NCBI RefSeq assembly: GCF_900292015.1 | Contig: NZ_LR130759.1 | Coordinates: forward strand, 3,038,001-3,102,000 | Source of the DNA: Mycobacterium basiliense | Lineage (GTDB): Bacteria > Actinomycetota > Actinomycetes > Mycobacteriales > Mycobacteriaceae | DNA: 64,000 bases | Direction: 5' to 3' | Part shown: positions 40,678 through 64,000 of the stretch, piece by piece | Position numbering within the stretch: position 1 is the first letter of the stretch | Layout of the letters: every line of letters starts with the position of its first letter | Notes under the pieces: generated by a model | The model's database searches: none | Told to the model about the DNA's origin: nothing | The model's input: the letters and a program-made list of their open reading frames with translations, nothing else | Translations under genes and position numbers: made by a program

Positions 40678-42370
40678 CACCAGCGCCATCACTATCGCCG
40701 CCAGCGGTAACGGCGGCAACGGCGGCAACGGCGCCGACGCCACGCTCTGGGGCGGGACCGGCGGCGCCGGCGGTAATGGGGGCAACGGGGGACTGACAGG
40801 TAACGGGGGCAACGGCGGCACCGGCGGCGCCGGCGGAGTGGGCCAAGCCGGTTTGACGAGCACCCTGCCGGGTGACAACGGGGACAGCGGCCACAAGGGC
40901 GGCACGGGTGGGGTCGGCGGAACCGGGGGCAGCGGCGGAACGCTCGGCGGGCACGGCGGCAACGGTGGTGCCGGCGGGACCGGTGGCACCGGCGGCGCCG
41001 GCGGGAGCGGCGTTAACGGTGCCGCTGGCACCGATGCGGGGGCGGCGGGCAAGGCTGGCGGCAACGGCGGAGCCGGCGGCGCCGGTGGTGACGGCGGCGC
41101 CGGCGGGGCGGGCGGGGCCGCGCCCGCGGGCATTGCCGGTAGCCAGGGCGCCGGCGGGGCCGGCGGTACCGGCGGGGCCGGCGGCAAAGCCGGTAACGGC
41201 GGCAATGGTGCCGCCGGAGGGTTGCTGGAGTCGGCCAACGGCGGTAACGGCGGTAACGGCGGTAACGGCGGCGATGCCGGTATCGGCGGCGCCGGCGGGA
41301 CCGGTGGTGCCGGTTCAACCCAGGGTGCTACCGGTGCGTCCGGGACCACGCCGGTCAACGGCGGCAACGGCGGCAACGGCGGCGCCGGCGGCGACGGTTT
41401 GCGGGCCGGCGGGGACGGCGGCGCTGGCGGTAACGGCGGCAAAGGCGGCCTGGTCGGCAACGGCGGTGCCGGCGGCAAGGGCGGTAACGGCGGCAGCGGC
41501 GGCGGCTCTAACGGCCTGCACCCGCCGGGTCGCGGCGGGACCGGTGGAAACGGGGGGGACGCCGGCTTGGTCGGCAATGGAGGCGTCGGCGGGGTCGGCG
41601 GCAACGGCGGCTCGGTCAGCTCCTTCGCCAAGGGTCCGGGTGCGGCCGGCGGGAACGGCGGCATTGGTGGACAAGGCGGGATTAACGGCGGCAACGGCGG
41701 CAACGGCGGAGCCGGTGGGGTCGGCGGGGTCGGCGGGGTCGGCGATAGCGGGGCCACGGGCAGCACCGGCTCCAGCGGCACGTGGAACGGATCAGGTGGC
41801 GTCGGCGGCACCGGCGGCGTAGGTGGGACCGGCGGTGATGGCTCGTCCGGCGGCGCCGGCGGCAACGGTGGGGCCGGTGGAGGCGCAGTGGCGGGCACCC
41901 CCGGCGTCCAGGGCGCGGGCGGTGCCGGTGGTGCTGGCGGCGCTGGCGGCGAAGGTGGCCGTGGCGGTACCGGGGGCACCGGCGCCGACGGCGACTTTTG
42001 GCAAGGCCACGAAGATGGCGGAACGGGCGGCACCGGCGGCACCGGCGGCCGCGGCGGCTTGGGCGGCTCCGGTGGCCCCGGAGGCGCGGGCTCCACCCCG
42101 GGTGCGACCGGCGCGACCGGCGCCCCCGGCCGCGGCGGCACCGGCGGGTTTGGCGGGACCGGCGGGAATGGCTCCGACGGCGAATTCGGTGGGCCGGGCG
42201 GTAACGGCGGCAGCGGCGGCTACGGCGGTACGGGCGGCCCCAGTGGCGCTGGCAAGCTCGGCGGCGGTGGCGGCGCCGGCCACCCCGGCGGCGGCCCCAC
42301 GGGTTCGCCCAATCCCACCAAGGGTGGGGCCGGCGGTGCGGGCGGGACCGGCGGCCCTGGCGGTGGCTGA
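37871..42370 (+). CDS. PE_PGRS family protein (first of a duplicated pair)
   Basis: A 1499-aa PE_PGRS. PE domain residues 1-100 ([20 protein letters not shown] ... [20 protein letters not shown]), the GRPLI-like link [14 protein letters not shown], then about 1370 residues of GGAGG/GGNGG repeats in which short loops such as GGWLFGDGG and GGLLYGNGG recur. Exported by ESX-5 in relatives (family knowledge) and surface-associated; function unknown. Start ATG 37871 with GGGAGGCG 5-8 nt upstream. Its first ~935 residues are the same as in the gene at 43611; the last ~560 are unique. No C-terminal enzymatic domain is visible. Confidence 0.93.
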   Translation: MSFVSVSPQLVESAVSELTALGSALGAANAAAMGPTVQIVAAGADEVSAAIAALFGAQAQEYQAISAQVAVFHGRFMEALAGAGSSYAAAEAFNAAAQSVEHDVLAVINAPTLALWGRGLIGDGADGGPGQNGGAGGLLYGNGGNGGASSTRGVAGGSGGDAGLIGNGGAGGAGGAGASGGRGGAGGWLFGDGGAGGAGGAGTLFGGVVGAGGAGGAGGSGGWLFGNGGAGGVGGTGAAGVIPGTSGAAGGNGGDGGYGGLFGNGGAAGQGGDGGNGAAGTLSQNGVLFGGGDGGAGGIGGVGGHAGLWGVGGTGGQGGVGGHGGSGFSSQTVGLEGSAGGAGGTGGNGGAGGTGGLLFGDGGAGGSGAAAGAGGNGGNGAVNIGSGSGAGAAGGHGGAGGIGGAGGNARLWGMGGAGGAGGTAGSAGNGGGGGDGLLGANAGSGGTGGNGANGGGGGQGGTGGWMYGTGGAGGHGANGSAGGDGGNGGQAFPNITGKIGSDGIGGHGGSGGSGGVSGNGGAGGSLIGTGGAGGHGGAGANGGTGGTGSGSGASNGTSGSGANGGDGGTGGWLYGDGGSGGTGGTGGTGATGGNGGIGGNAQLFGAGGAGGAGAGGAGIAGVSANTPGGSGTAGANGGAGGAGGHGGTGGQLIGVGGAGGSGGVGGIGGNGGDGAPGAMTINNGAGGDGGHGGNPGTGGAGGLGGAGGVIGGQGLDGASGATPNTGGNGGNGGTGANATIAGGTGGLGGNGGDGGLVGNGGTGGKGGNGATGTAGQSATNSGASGTNGGDGGAGGNGGTGGKGGLHAGNGGAGGAGGTGGNGGIGGNGANGAHATIAGTNGQDGGNGGNGGNGGTGGNGGAGGTALANTGHAGTTGTGGNGGNGARGGLAGDGGNGAKGVIGTNNGNGGNGGNGGNIGTGGSGGNGGTGSTEGQKGTSAITIAASGNGGNGGNGADATLWGGTGGAGGNGGNGGLTGNGGNGGTGGAGGVGQAGLTSTLPGDNGDSGHKGGTGGVGGTGGSGGTLGGHGGNGGAGGTGGTGGAGGSGVNGAAGTDAGAAGKAGGNGGAGGAGGDGGAGGAGGAAPAGIAGSQGAGGAGGTGGAGGKAGNGGNGAAGGLLESANGGNGGNGGNGGDAGIGGAGGTGGAGSTQGATGASGTTPVNGGNGGNGGAGGDGLRAGGDGGAGGNGGKGGLVGNGGAGGKGGNGGSGGGSNGLHPPGRGGTGGNGGDAGLVGNGGVGGVGGNGGSVSSFAKGPGAAGGNGGIGGQGGINGGNGGNGGAGGVGGVGGVGDSGATGSTGSSGTWNGSGGVGGTGGVGGTGGDGSSGGAGGNGGAGGGAVAGTPGVQGAGGAGGAGGAGGEGGRGGTGGTGADGDFWQGHEDGGTGGTGGTGGRGGLGGSGGPGGAGSTPGATGATGAPGRGGTGGFGGTGGNGSDGEFGGPGGNGGSGGYGGTGGPSGAGKLGGGGGAGHPGGGPTGSPNPTKGGAGGAGGTGGPGGG

Positions 42371-42487
42371 AACGGTTGAGCCAGGCCAGAATGCCAAAAT
42401 TTCATGTTGGTTTCGGTTGAGCAAAGTTACCGCAGCCCACCTGCGAAGGGCGGCCGGTATCGCCGATTTGGCATTAGTGTTGCTGCC

Positions 42488-42913
42488 ATGGCCAGACCGA
42501 ACAATTGCGTGAAGCACTGGCGCACAGCCCTTCACGCAACCCTGTCGGCATTGCTAGTTGCCATCCTCGAACTCGCCAGCACACCACTAGCCCATGCCGC
42601 CGCGGCAACGGCGACCCTATCCGTAACATCGACGTGGCAAACCGGATTCATCGCTCGCTTCACCATCACCAACGTGAGCTTGACGCAGCTATCTGATTGG
42701 AAGCTCGAATTCGACTTGCCGGTGGGCGAATCTATCTCGCACACGTGGAATAGTTCCTTCGCGCAGTATGGCACGCACTACGTGATCACCCCCGCAAATT
42801 GGAATCGCATGATCGGACCCGGCGGTTCAGCAACCGGCGGTATGCGGGGCGTGCTGACCGGTACCTACTCACCGCCGTTGAATTGCAGGATCAACGGGCA
42901 GTTTTGCGCGTAG
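42488..42913 (+). CDS. Secreted CBM2-like carbohydrate-binding protein, Rv1987 homologue
   Basis: A 141-aa protein with a signal peptide (TALHATLSALLVAILELAST, cut near AHAAAATA) and a family-2 cellulose-binding-type domain: LSVTSTWQTGFIARFTITNV, SDWKLEFDLPVGESISHTWN, YVITPANWNRMIGPGGSATG, LTGTYSPP. It is very close to M. tuberculosis Rv1987, annotated as a possible chitinase although only the binding domain is present. Start ATG 42488; upstream reading is not supported. It is flanked on both sides by the duplicated PE_PGRS blocks. Confidence 0.92.
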   Translation: MARPNNCVKHWRTALHATLSALLVAILELASTPLAHAAAATATLSVTSTWQTGFIARFTITNVSLTQLSDWKLEFDLPVGESISHTWNSSFAQYGTHYVITPANWNRMIGPGGSATGGMRGVLTGTYSPPLNCRINGQFCA

Positions 42914-43610
42914 CGGCCACGGCACACCGAGGCTCGACGACCCCGCCAGCGCCGGGAGTCATCCGGTTTTTGCTCAACTGCCTGCCGTCGCTGCGCTTGA
43001 CAACGGGGCGATGGGCGGCAGAGCGGCAGGATCAGGTGAGCACCAAGCACCGGTACTGCCTAGTACGCCGAAGTCGAGACACTGACCTTACGAACCTCCG
43101 CACATCGGCGCTCAAAGCGCGTAGACGCGGTCGATCATCACACCCGATATCGGACGCCAAAGTCGGGATCGCCGCTGGATGCGCTGCCACACCGAAGAAA
43201 CCTGGTGCTGCCCGGTAGGGAAGGCTGCCCGCACTCCGCGGCCACGTTGATCCCGCCGGTCCTATGGCTTTGAAGACGCCGATGACGGCGCGACAAACGT
43301 GCTGACAAGCATCAACGCTGCCGGCAAGGACACATGGCTGTCGCCACGATTCGTGCGAGGACCTCGCACACACTGACCGATCGTCACTGGACGCCTGCTG
43401 TGCCGATCCGCGGGTGCCGCGTCGCGTCGACCATCATGCAGCAGCCCGTATGTGTAATTCGCACAGTTAATTCTGCGGGGGTGGTGGTTTTGGCCATGCG
43501 GGGGTGGTGGTTTTGGCGCGATTATCGGTGTTCGAGCGGCTGGCTGGCCGTGGGTGTTCGGCCGGGCTGGGTGTGTGTTGGCTGGTCTTGAGCGTTGGGG
43601 AGGCGTCGCG
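42914..43610. other. Region between Rv1987 homologue and second PE_PGRS
   Basis: About 560 bp (42914-43473) without a convincing gene: short open frames on both strands have no recognisable domain or start signal. From 43474 the duplicated upstream block of the PE_PGRS genes begins. A decayed gene in the first part cannot be excluded. Confidence 0.5.
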
Positions 43611-46420
43611 ATGTCGTTTGTGAGTGTGTCGCCGCAGTTGGTGGAGTCGGCGGTTTCGGAGTTGACGGCTTTGGGGTCGGCGCTGGGTGCGGCCAATGCG
43701 GCCGCGATGGGTCCGACTGTGCAGATAGTGGCTGCGGGTGCCGATGAAGTGTCGGCGGCGATCGCGGCGCTGTTCGGCGCGCAGGCCCAGGAGTATCAGG
43801 CCATCAGTGCCCAAGTGGCGGTCTTTCATGGCCGGTTTATGGAGGCGTTGGCCGGCGCGGGTAGCTCGTATGCGGCTGCTGAGGCTTTCAATGCCGCAGC
43901 GCAAAGCGTGGAACACGACGTACTCGCGGTGATCAATGCACCGACCCTGGCGTTGTGGGGGCGCGGGTTGATCGGTGATGGCGCCGATGGTGGGCCCGGG
44001 CAAAACGGCGGTGCGGGGGGTTTGCTGTACGGCAATGGCGGCAACGGCGGTGCGAGCAGCACCCGGGGAGTGGCCGGGGGAAGTGGTGGCGATGCTGGGC
44101 TGATCGGCAATGGCGGAGCCGGCGGCGCTGGTGGGGCTGGGGCCTCCGGTGGTCGCGGCGGGGCCGGCGGCTGGTTGTTCGGTGATGGTGGCGCCGGCGG
44201 AGCGGGCGGGGCGGGCACCTTATTCGGCGGGGTTGTCGGTGCCGGAGGCGCCGGCGGTGCTGGCGGGTCTGGCGGATGGTTGTTCGGCAATGGCGGGGCC
44301 GGCGGGGTCGGTGGGACTGGCACGGCGGGAGTGATCCCAGGCACGTCCGGTGCAGCGGGAGGCAATGGTGGTGATGGAGGTTATGGCGGGCTGTTCGGCA
44401 ATGGCGGGGCCGCCGGGCAGGGCGGCGACGGCGGCAACGGCGCCGCCGGCACGTTGAGCCAAAACGGCGTCCTGTTTGGTGGCGGTGACGGCGGAGCCGG
44501 CGGGATTGGTGGAGTCGGCGGGCATGCCGGGTTGTGGGGGGTTGGTGGTACCGGCGGGCAGGGCGGTGTCGGTGGACATGGGGGCAGTGGCTTTAGCTCG
44601 CAAACCGTAGGCCTCGAAGGGTCAGCGGGTGGGGCCGGCGGAACCGGCGGCAACGGTGGGGCCGGGGGCACTGGCGGGTTGTTATTCGGCGATGGCGGCG
44701 CCGGTGGGTCTGGTGCTGCCGCTGGGGCCGGCGGCAACGGCGGCAACGGCGCGGTCAATATCGGCAGCGGTAGCGGCGCGGGAGCCGCCGGCGGCCACGG
44801 CGGCGCCGGCGGTATCGGTGGGGCCGGCGGCAATGCCAGGCTGTGGGGCATGGGCGGGGCCGGCGGCGCCGGGGGCACCGCTGGTAGTGCCGGCAACGGC
44901 GGCGGCGGCGGTGACGGTCTGCTAGGGGCCAATGCCGGGAGCGGCGGTACCGGCGGCAACGGCGCCAACGGTGGTGGCGGCGGCCAGGGCGGTACCGGTG
45001 GATGGATGTACGGCACCGGCGGGGCCGGGGGACACGGCGCGAACGGCAGCGCCGGCGGCGACGGCGGCAACGGCGGTCAAGCCTTCCCCAACATCACCGG
45101 CAAGATCGGCAGCGACGGCATCGGCGGCCACGGCGGCTCGGGCGGCTCAGGTGGCGTCAGCGGCAACGGCGGGGCCGGCGGGTCGCTGATAGGTACCGGC
45201 GGGGCCGGCGGTCACGGCGGCGCCGGAGCCAACGGCGGGACCGGGGGAACCGGTAGCGGCAGCGGCGCCAGCAACGGCACCAGCGGATCCGGGGCCAACG
45301 GCGGCGACGGCGGCACCGGCGGCTGGCTCTACGGCGACGGCGGCAGCGGTGGCACCGGCGGCACCGGCGGCACCGGCGCAACCGGCGGCAACGGCGGGAT
45401 CGGCGGCAACGCCCAACTGTTCGGCGCCGGCGGCGCCGGCGGGGCCGGCGGCGCCGGCGGGGCCGGTATCGCCGGTGTCTCGGCGAACACCCCAGGCGGC
45501 TCGGGCACCGCCGGAGCAAACGGTGGGGCCGGCGGCGCAGGCGGTCACGGCGGTACCGGAGGACAACTGATCGGTGTCGGCGGCGCTGGTGGCAGCGGCG
45601 GGGTCGGCGGGATCGGCGGTAACGGCGGCGACGGCGCACCCGGTGCCATGACCATCAACAACGGCGCCGGCGGAGACGGCGGGCATGGCGGTAACCCCGG
45701 CACCGGCGGAGCCGGCGGGCTCGGCGGCGCCGGTGGCGTCATCGGCGGACAGGGCCTAGACGGCGCGTCCGGCGCCACCCCCAACACCGGCGGCAACGGC
45801 GGCAACGGCGGCACCGGCGCCAACGCGACCATCGCCGGCGGCACCGGTGGCCTCGGCGGCAACGGCGGCGACGGCGGACTAGTAGGCAACGGCGGTACCG
45901 GCGGCAAGGGCGGCAACGGCGCAACCGGAACAGCCGGCCAATCAGCCACCAACTCAGGCGCATCAGGCACCAACGGCGGTGACGGCGGGGCCGGCGGCAA
46001 CGGCGGCACCGGCGGCAAAGGCGGACTACACGCCGGCAACGGCGGGGCCGGCGGCGCCGGCGGCACCGGAGGCAACGGCGGCATCGGCGGCAACGGCGCC
46101 AACGGCGCCCACGCCACCATCGCAGGCACCAACGGCCAAGACGGCGGCAACGGAGGCAACGGCGGCAACGGCGGAACCGGCGGCAACGGCGGAGCCGGCG
46201 GGACCGCACTAGCCAACACCGGCCACGCCGGCACCACAGGCACTGGCGGCAACGGCGGCAACGGCGGAAGCTGGGGCATCGGCGGAGACGGCGGCAACGG
46301 CGCCAAGGGCGTCATAGGTACCAACAACGGCAACGGCGGCAACGGCGGCAACGGCGGCAACATCGGCACCGGCGGAAGCGGCGGCAACGGCGGAACCGGC
46401 TCCACCGAAGGCCAGAAAGG
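43474..46420 (+). repeat. Large direct repeat, copy 2 (PE_PGRS 5' half)
   Basis: Second copy of 37734-40677, shifted by 5740 bp (5743 after a 3-bp indel). The start point lies upstream of the gene, so promoter and coding region were copied together. Confidence 0.95.
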
Positions 46421-47162
46421 GAACACTTTCAGTTCCGGCTTAGGCGGGGGCAACGGCGGCAACGGCGGCAACGGCGCCGACGCCGACCCCACCACGTTCT
46501 TTGGGACCGGCGGACATGGCGGCAACGGCGGCAACGGCGGCAACACCGGCAACGGCGGCAACGGCGGCAACGGCGGCGCCGGCGGCCCCGGGCTAGGTGG
46601 CACGTCGATCTCCTTCCCCGGTAGTGACGGCGGCGACGGTGCATCCGGCGGGCTTGGCGGCGATGGCGGCGCAGGCGGCAGCGGCGGAACGCTCTACGGA
46701 AACGGGGGCAACGGCGGCGCAGGCGGGACCGGCGGTACCGGCGGCATCGGGGGTAACGGCACCAACGGATCCGACGGCACAGGGAGCGCCAACGGCGGGT
46801 CCGGCGGCAACGGCGGGCGTGGCGGCGTCGGCGGGACCGGCGGCAATGGCGGGGCCGGTGGAGCCGTGTTGGGATCTACAGGCATCGCCGGCAACCAAGG
46901 CGCCGGGGGCGACGGCGGGGCCGGCGGGACAGGTGGTAACGGCGGCGGCGGCGGTAACGGCGGGCCCAGCGGGGGAACTGGCGGGCATGGCGGCACCGCC
47001 GGCAAGGGCGGGTCCGGCGGCACTGGTGGCTTAGGCAGCACCAGTGGAATGACCGGACCCGACGGTAGCCCTGGCCAGCCTGGCAAGCCCGGTATTCCCC
47101 CTCCCACCGGATCCGGTCCAGGGCGCCCTGACGACATCGGCGGTAGCGGCGGCACTCCATGA
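43611..47162 (+). CDS. PE_PGRS family protein (second of a duplicated pair)
   Basis: A 1183-aa PE_PGRS with the same PE domain and first ~935 residues as the gene at 37871, then a shorter unique Gly-rich end ([20 protein letters not shown] ... [20 protein letters not shown]). In the shared part one codon changes Ala to Thr, the 3-bp indel lies in a (GGA)n run, and GARGGLAG in copy 1 is GGSWGIGG here. Start ATG 43611 with the same GGGAGGCG site. No C-terminal enzymatic domain. Confidence 0.93.
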   Translation: MSFVSVSPQLVESAVSELTALGSALGAANAAAMGPTVQIVAAGADEVSAAIAALFGAQAQEYQAISAQVAVFHGRFMEALAGAGSSYAAAEAFNAAAQSVEHDVLAVINAPTLALWGRGLIGDGADGGPGQNGGAGGLLYGNGGNGGASSTRGVAGGSGGDAGLIGNGGAGGAGGAGASGGRGGAGGWLFGDGGAGGAGGAGTLFGGVVGAGGAGGAGGSGGWLFGNGGAGGVGGTGTAGVIPGTSGAAGGNGGDGGYGGLFGNGGAAGQGGDGGNGAAGTLSQNGVLFGGGDGGAGGIGGVGGHAGLWGVGGTGGQGGVGGHGGSGFSSQTVGLEGSAGGAGGTGGNGGAGGTGGLLFGDGGAGGSGAAAGAGGNGGNGAVNIGSGSGAGAAGGHGGAGGIGGAGGNARLWGMGGAGGAGGTAGSAGNGGGGGDGLLGANAGSGGTGGNGANGGGGGQGGTGGWMYGTGGAGGHGANGSAGGDGGNGGQAFPNITGKIGSDGIGGHGGSGGSGGVSGNGGAGGSLIGTGGAGGHGGAGANGGTGGTGSGSGASNGTSGSGANGGDGGTGGWLYGDGGSGGTGGTGGTGATGGNGGIGGNAQLFGAGGAGGAGGAGGAGIAGVSANTPGGSGTAGANGGAGGAGGHGGTGGQLIGVGGAGGSGGVGGIGGNGGDGAPGAMTINNGAGGDGGHGGNPGTGGAGGLGGAGGVIGGQGLDGASGATPNTGGNGGNGGTGANATIAGGTGGLGGNGGDGGLVGNGGTGGKGGNGATGTAGQSATNSGASGTNGGDGGAGGNGGTGGKGGLHAGNGGAGGAGGTGGNGGIGGNGANGAHATIAGTNGQDGGNGGNGGNGGTGGNGGAGGTALANTGHAGTTGTGGNGGNGGSWGIGGDGGNGAKGVIGTNNGNGGNGGNGGNIGTGGSGGNGGTGSTEGQKGNTFSSGLGGGNGGNGGNGADADPTTFFGTGGHGGNGGNGGNTGNGGNGGNGGAGGPGLGGTSISFPGSDGGDGASGGLGGDGGAGGSGGTLYGNGGNGGAGGTGGTGGIGGNGTNGSDGTGSANGGSGGNGGRGGVGGTGGNGGAGGAVLGSTGIAGNQGAGGDGGAGGTGGNGGGGGNGGPSGGTGGHGGTAGKGGSGGTGGLGSTSGMTGPDGSPGQPGKPGIPPPTGSGPGRPDDIGGSGGTP

Positions 47163-47452
47163 TGACGCCGTCGCCACCGCAGCAGTTGCCGGCACAGATC
47201 GCCGCTTCGCCGCCCGCGACCGTGGACAGCGGCGCCTCCGCCGCCGGCATGCATGCGCTCAAAGATCGATCTGTGCCGGCAACACCGCACCTTGCCTGCC
47301 TCGTTCGCCACGGACGAGCCCACGCCGATCTCCAGCGGATTCACCGATCGGTGGCAATACCGCGGCCTGAGGGCCAACGGCCTGAACAGGATGGCGTGCG
47401 CGTTCAAGTGGACCACGCATAGCAGAGCGAACTAGCCAGCTAGGACAACACA

Positions 47453-48277
47453 ATGAGTCACCCTCCACAGTATTCGGACACCCCCGTCAACCCGCATGGC
47501 GGCAGCCAGTACCCGCCGGGCCGCGGCGCACCGCCGTCCCGGGACCATAGTCGGCTCACGGCTGAGTTCAAGCTGCGCGAGGCATTCGGCTGGGCCTGGA
47601 AAACGTTCATCAAAAACGCAGTCGCGCTGCTCATTCCCAACCTCGTCTATTTGGTGCTGATTGGCGCCGCCGGCACTGTGCTCGTACTCGGCCAAGGCCT
47701 GGGCACAAAAACGACAGGGTCTGCTAATGCATTCGACTTCACGGCGAATCTCAGTGGTCAACAAACGGCCATCATGCTCATCGGCAATCTCCTCTTCTTG
47801 TCCGTGTTTGCATTTGCCCAGTCCGCGTTCCTGTCGGGATGCCTAGATTTGGCGGACGGGCGCGCGGTAAGCATTGGTTCCTTCTTCAAACCGCGGAACT
47901 TCGGCATGGTGTTTCTTGCCGCGCTGCTCATCGGTGTTCTGAACATGATCGGCTGGGCTATGTTCGTCATCCCAGGCGTATTCATTGGGATCTTCACCCA
48001 GTTCACCATCTCGTTCGTCATCGACAGATCGCAGTCGGCCATCAAAGGATTGGCGTCGAGCTTCTCGACGGTTGCGGCGAATTTCGTTAGCGCGCTGCTG
48101 GTGTGGCTCGCGATTCCGACCCTGCTCGTCGTCGGATTGTTCGCCTGCGGCGTCGGCCTTTTGGTGGCGGACTCCGTCGCATCGTTGGTATTGATCTATG
48201 CCTATCGGAAGCTTTCCGGTGGCCAGGTCGTACGGCCGGACCAGCCAGGCTACTCGACCGGGTCAAATGGCACGTAG
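47453..48277 (+). CDS. Multi-pass membrane protein with Pro/Gly-rich N terminus (Rv2560-like)
   Basis: A 274-aa protein: a soluble Pro/Gly-rich head (about residues 1-35), then about five to six hydrophobic helices, including VALLIPNLVYLVLIGAAGTV, TAIMLIGNLLFLSVFAFAQS, MVFLAALLIGVLNMIGWAMF, VIPGVFIGIFTQFTISFVID and VGLFACGVGLLVADSVASLV. It resembles M. tuberculosis proline/glycine-rich transmembrane proteins such as Rv2560 and carries no enzymatic motif. Start ATG 47453 with TAGGA 8 nt upstream. The 290 bp before it (47163-47452) have only a short unconvincing open frame. Confidence 0.8.
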   Translation: MSHPPQYSDTPVNPHGGSQYPPGRGAPPSRDHSRLTAEFKLREAFGWAWKTFIKNAVALLIPNLVYLVLIGAAGTVLVLGQGLGTKTTGSANAFDFTANLSGQQTAIMLIGNLLFLSVFAFAQSAFLSGCLDLADGRAVSIGSFFKPRNFGMVFLAALLIGVLNMIGWAMFVIPGVFIGIFTQFTISFVIDRSQSAIKGLASSFSTVAANFVSALLVWLAIPTLLVVGLFACGVGLLVADSVASLVLIYAYRKLSGGQVVRPDQPGYSTGSNGT

Positions 48278-48758
48278 CCCGCGGATCCTGTCCACGATTG
48301 TCCAAACGACGGTCGCCAACCAAACGTGAATGTGAATCATGGTTATCTTGCAGCTGAATTCGTGACGCCTCCGCCCTGCGAACGCATCCGCCAAGCCCCC
48401 TCTTCGACAATCCAGAATGGGCAAATTCCATGGTAGTCAAGTCACCGCCAGAGCCAACGCCCGTTCCCGCAAGCGCCTCGGCTGGCACGCTGCCCAGCAA
48501 CTCCACGGACTACCCGCAGACCCGTGCGCATCCGTTGCCGCCATCGCGTGAATGCATGGTGAGCATCCGCGAACGAGGTCTTATGCCTGTGCGTCGTGCG
48601 GTCACCGTACGACGGCGCTGGTTGAGGGGTGGCAACGAAGTCGTGTCGTCCGATGACACCCCCGGTAGGACTCCGCAACGGAGAAGAGCGGAGCCTAAAC
48701 GACCGCCCTCGCGAATTCCCTTAACTACACGCCACGCAACGACTAAGTGAGGTCACCG
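48278..48758. other. Intergenic region before the polyketide synthase
   Basis: About 480 bp without a recognised gene. A 106-codon frame at 48430-48750 has no domain, signal or ribosome-binding site. The region probably contains the promoter of the PKS. Confidence 0.55.

Positions 48759-64000
<15,242 letters not shown>

Noticed and set aside
39802..42141. A 779-codon minus-strand frame opposite the first PE_PGRS gene, and similar long frames opposite the second
   Set aside because: They are Pro/Pro-Leu shadows of the Gly-rich repeats (antisense of GGC/GGN codons), with no domain or start signal.
42799..43218. A 139-codon frame after the Rv1987 homologue, and a minus-strand frame at 43032-43373
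   Set aside because: The first overlaps the CBM2 gene in another frame; neither shows a domain or ribosome-binding site.
37871..47162. CRISPR-like array suggested by the many repeats in the PE_PGRS genes
   Set aside because: Repeats are codon-based GGAGG units in an open reading frame, with irregular spacing and no leader or cas genes.
47159..47422. An 87-codon frame just after the second PE_PGRS
   Set aside because: No domain, signal or ribosome-binding site; overlaps the end of the PE_PGRS gene and looks like non-coding DNA.
48430..48750. A 106-codon frame before the PKS
   Set aside because: No similarity or start signal; composition is what a GC-rich intergenic region gives.

Overview
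The window comes from a slow-growing Mycobacterium. It carries PE_PGRS and PPE genes, a mycolate cyclopropane/methyl-transferase (MmaA2 type), the FurA-KatG pair, the antigens MPT64 and Cfp21, a P450 with its own ferredoxin and reductase, and GC-rich DNA. Homologues of several M. tuberculosis RD2-region genes (PE_PGRS35, cfp21, mpt64, Rv1987) are present but dispersed, so it is probably a relative of the M. kansasii / M. marinum / M. tuberculosis group and not M. tuberculosis itself. The species cannot be fixed from sequence reading alone.

Layout. 1-5.6 kb: 3'-truncated katG behind furA with a leaderless-type promoter, a Tat-exported DUF1906 protein, sseB, an mmaA2-like mycolate methyltransferase, a small Cys-rich protein and a small lipoprotein. 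5.7-10.7 kb: a methyltransferase/glycosyltransferase/alpha-alpha-toroid cluster whose core (GT4 - methyltransferase - toroid protein) is translationally coupled and sits behind a cluster of perfect palindromes. 10.9-13.5 kb: two small secreted DUF732 proteins flanking a PPE-SVP protein with a SHOCT tail. 13.6-16.6 kb: a ferredoxin - ferredoxin reductase - cytochrome P450 operon. 16.9-19.3 kb: a PE_PGRS aspartic protease (PE_PGRS35/PecA type) next to a Cfp21-like cutinase. 19.5-27.8 kb: nitroreductase, HrpA-type helicase, fructosamine-kinase-like protein, receptor Ser/Thr kinase and a cyclic-nucleotide-binding-fold protein. 27.8-31.8 kb: a PPE2 homologue behind a cobalamin riboswitch, a PLP D-cysteine desulfhydrase/ACC-deaminase-like enzyme and a membrane-anchored Mrr-type nuclease. 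32-37.5 kb: MPT64, a DUF2235 hydrolase, a Phd/zeta-type toxin-antitoxin pair, a secreted FKBP and an F420-type luciferase-like oxidoreductase.

37.7-47.2 kb is a large recent duplication: two PE_PGRS genes share about 2.94 kb of almost identical DNA, including their upstream regions, with an Rv1987-like secreted carbohydrate-binding protein between them. 48.3-64 kb holds a membrane protein and then the start of a giant modular type I polyketide synthase that runs off the window.

The PKS is the most striking system here. It has a KSQ loading module whose AT carries methylmalonyl-type motifs and which keeps a DH and a KR with damaged active sites. Two almost identical KS-AT-DH-KR(-ACP) extension modules of about 5.3 kb follow, with malonyl-type AT motifs. 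The twin modules differ at the DH catalytic histidine (His in the first, Tyr in the second), so the second may leave its hydroxyl unreduced. Clusters of small deletions break the reading frame in both modules, most likely from consensus errors in near-identical repeats. This architecture recalls the mycolactone synthases, but the predicted starter and domain content do not let me equate them.
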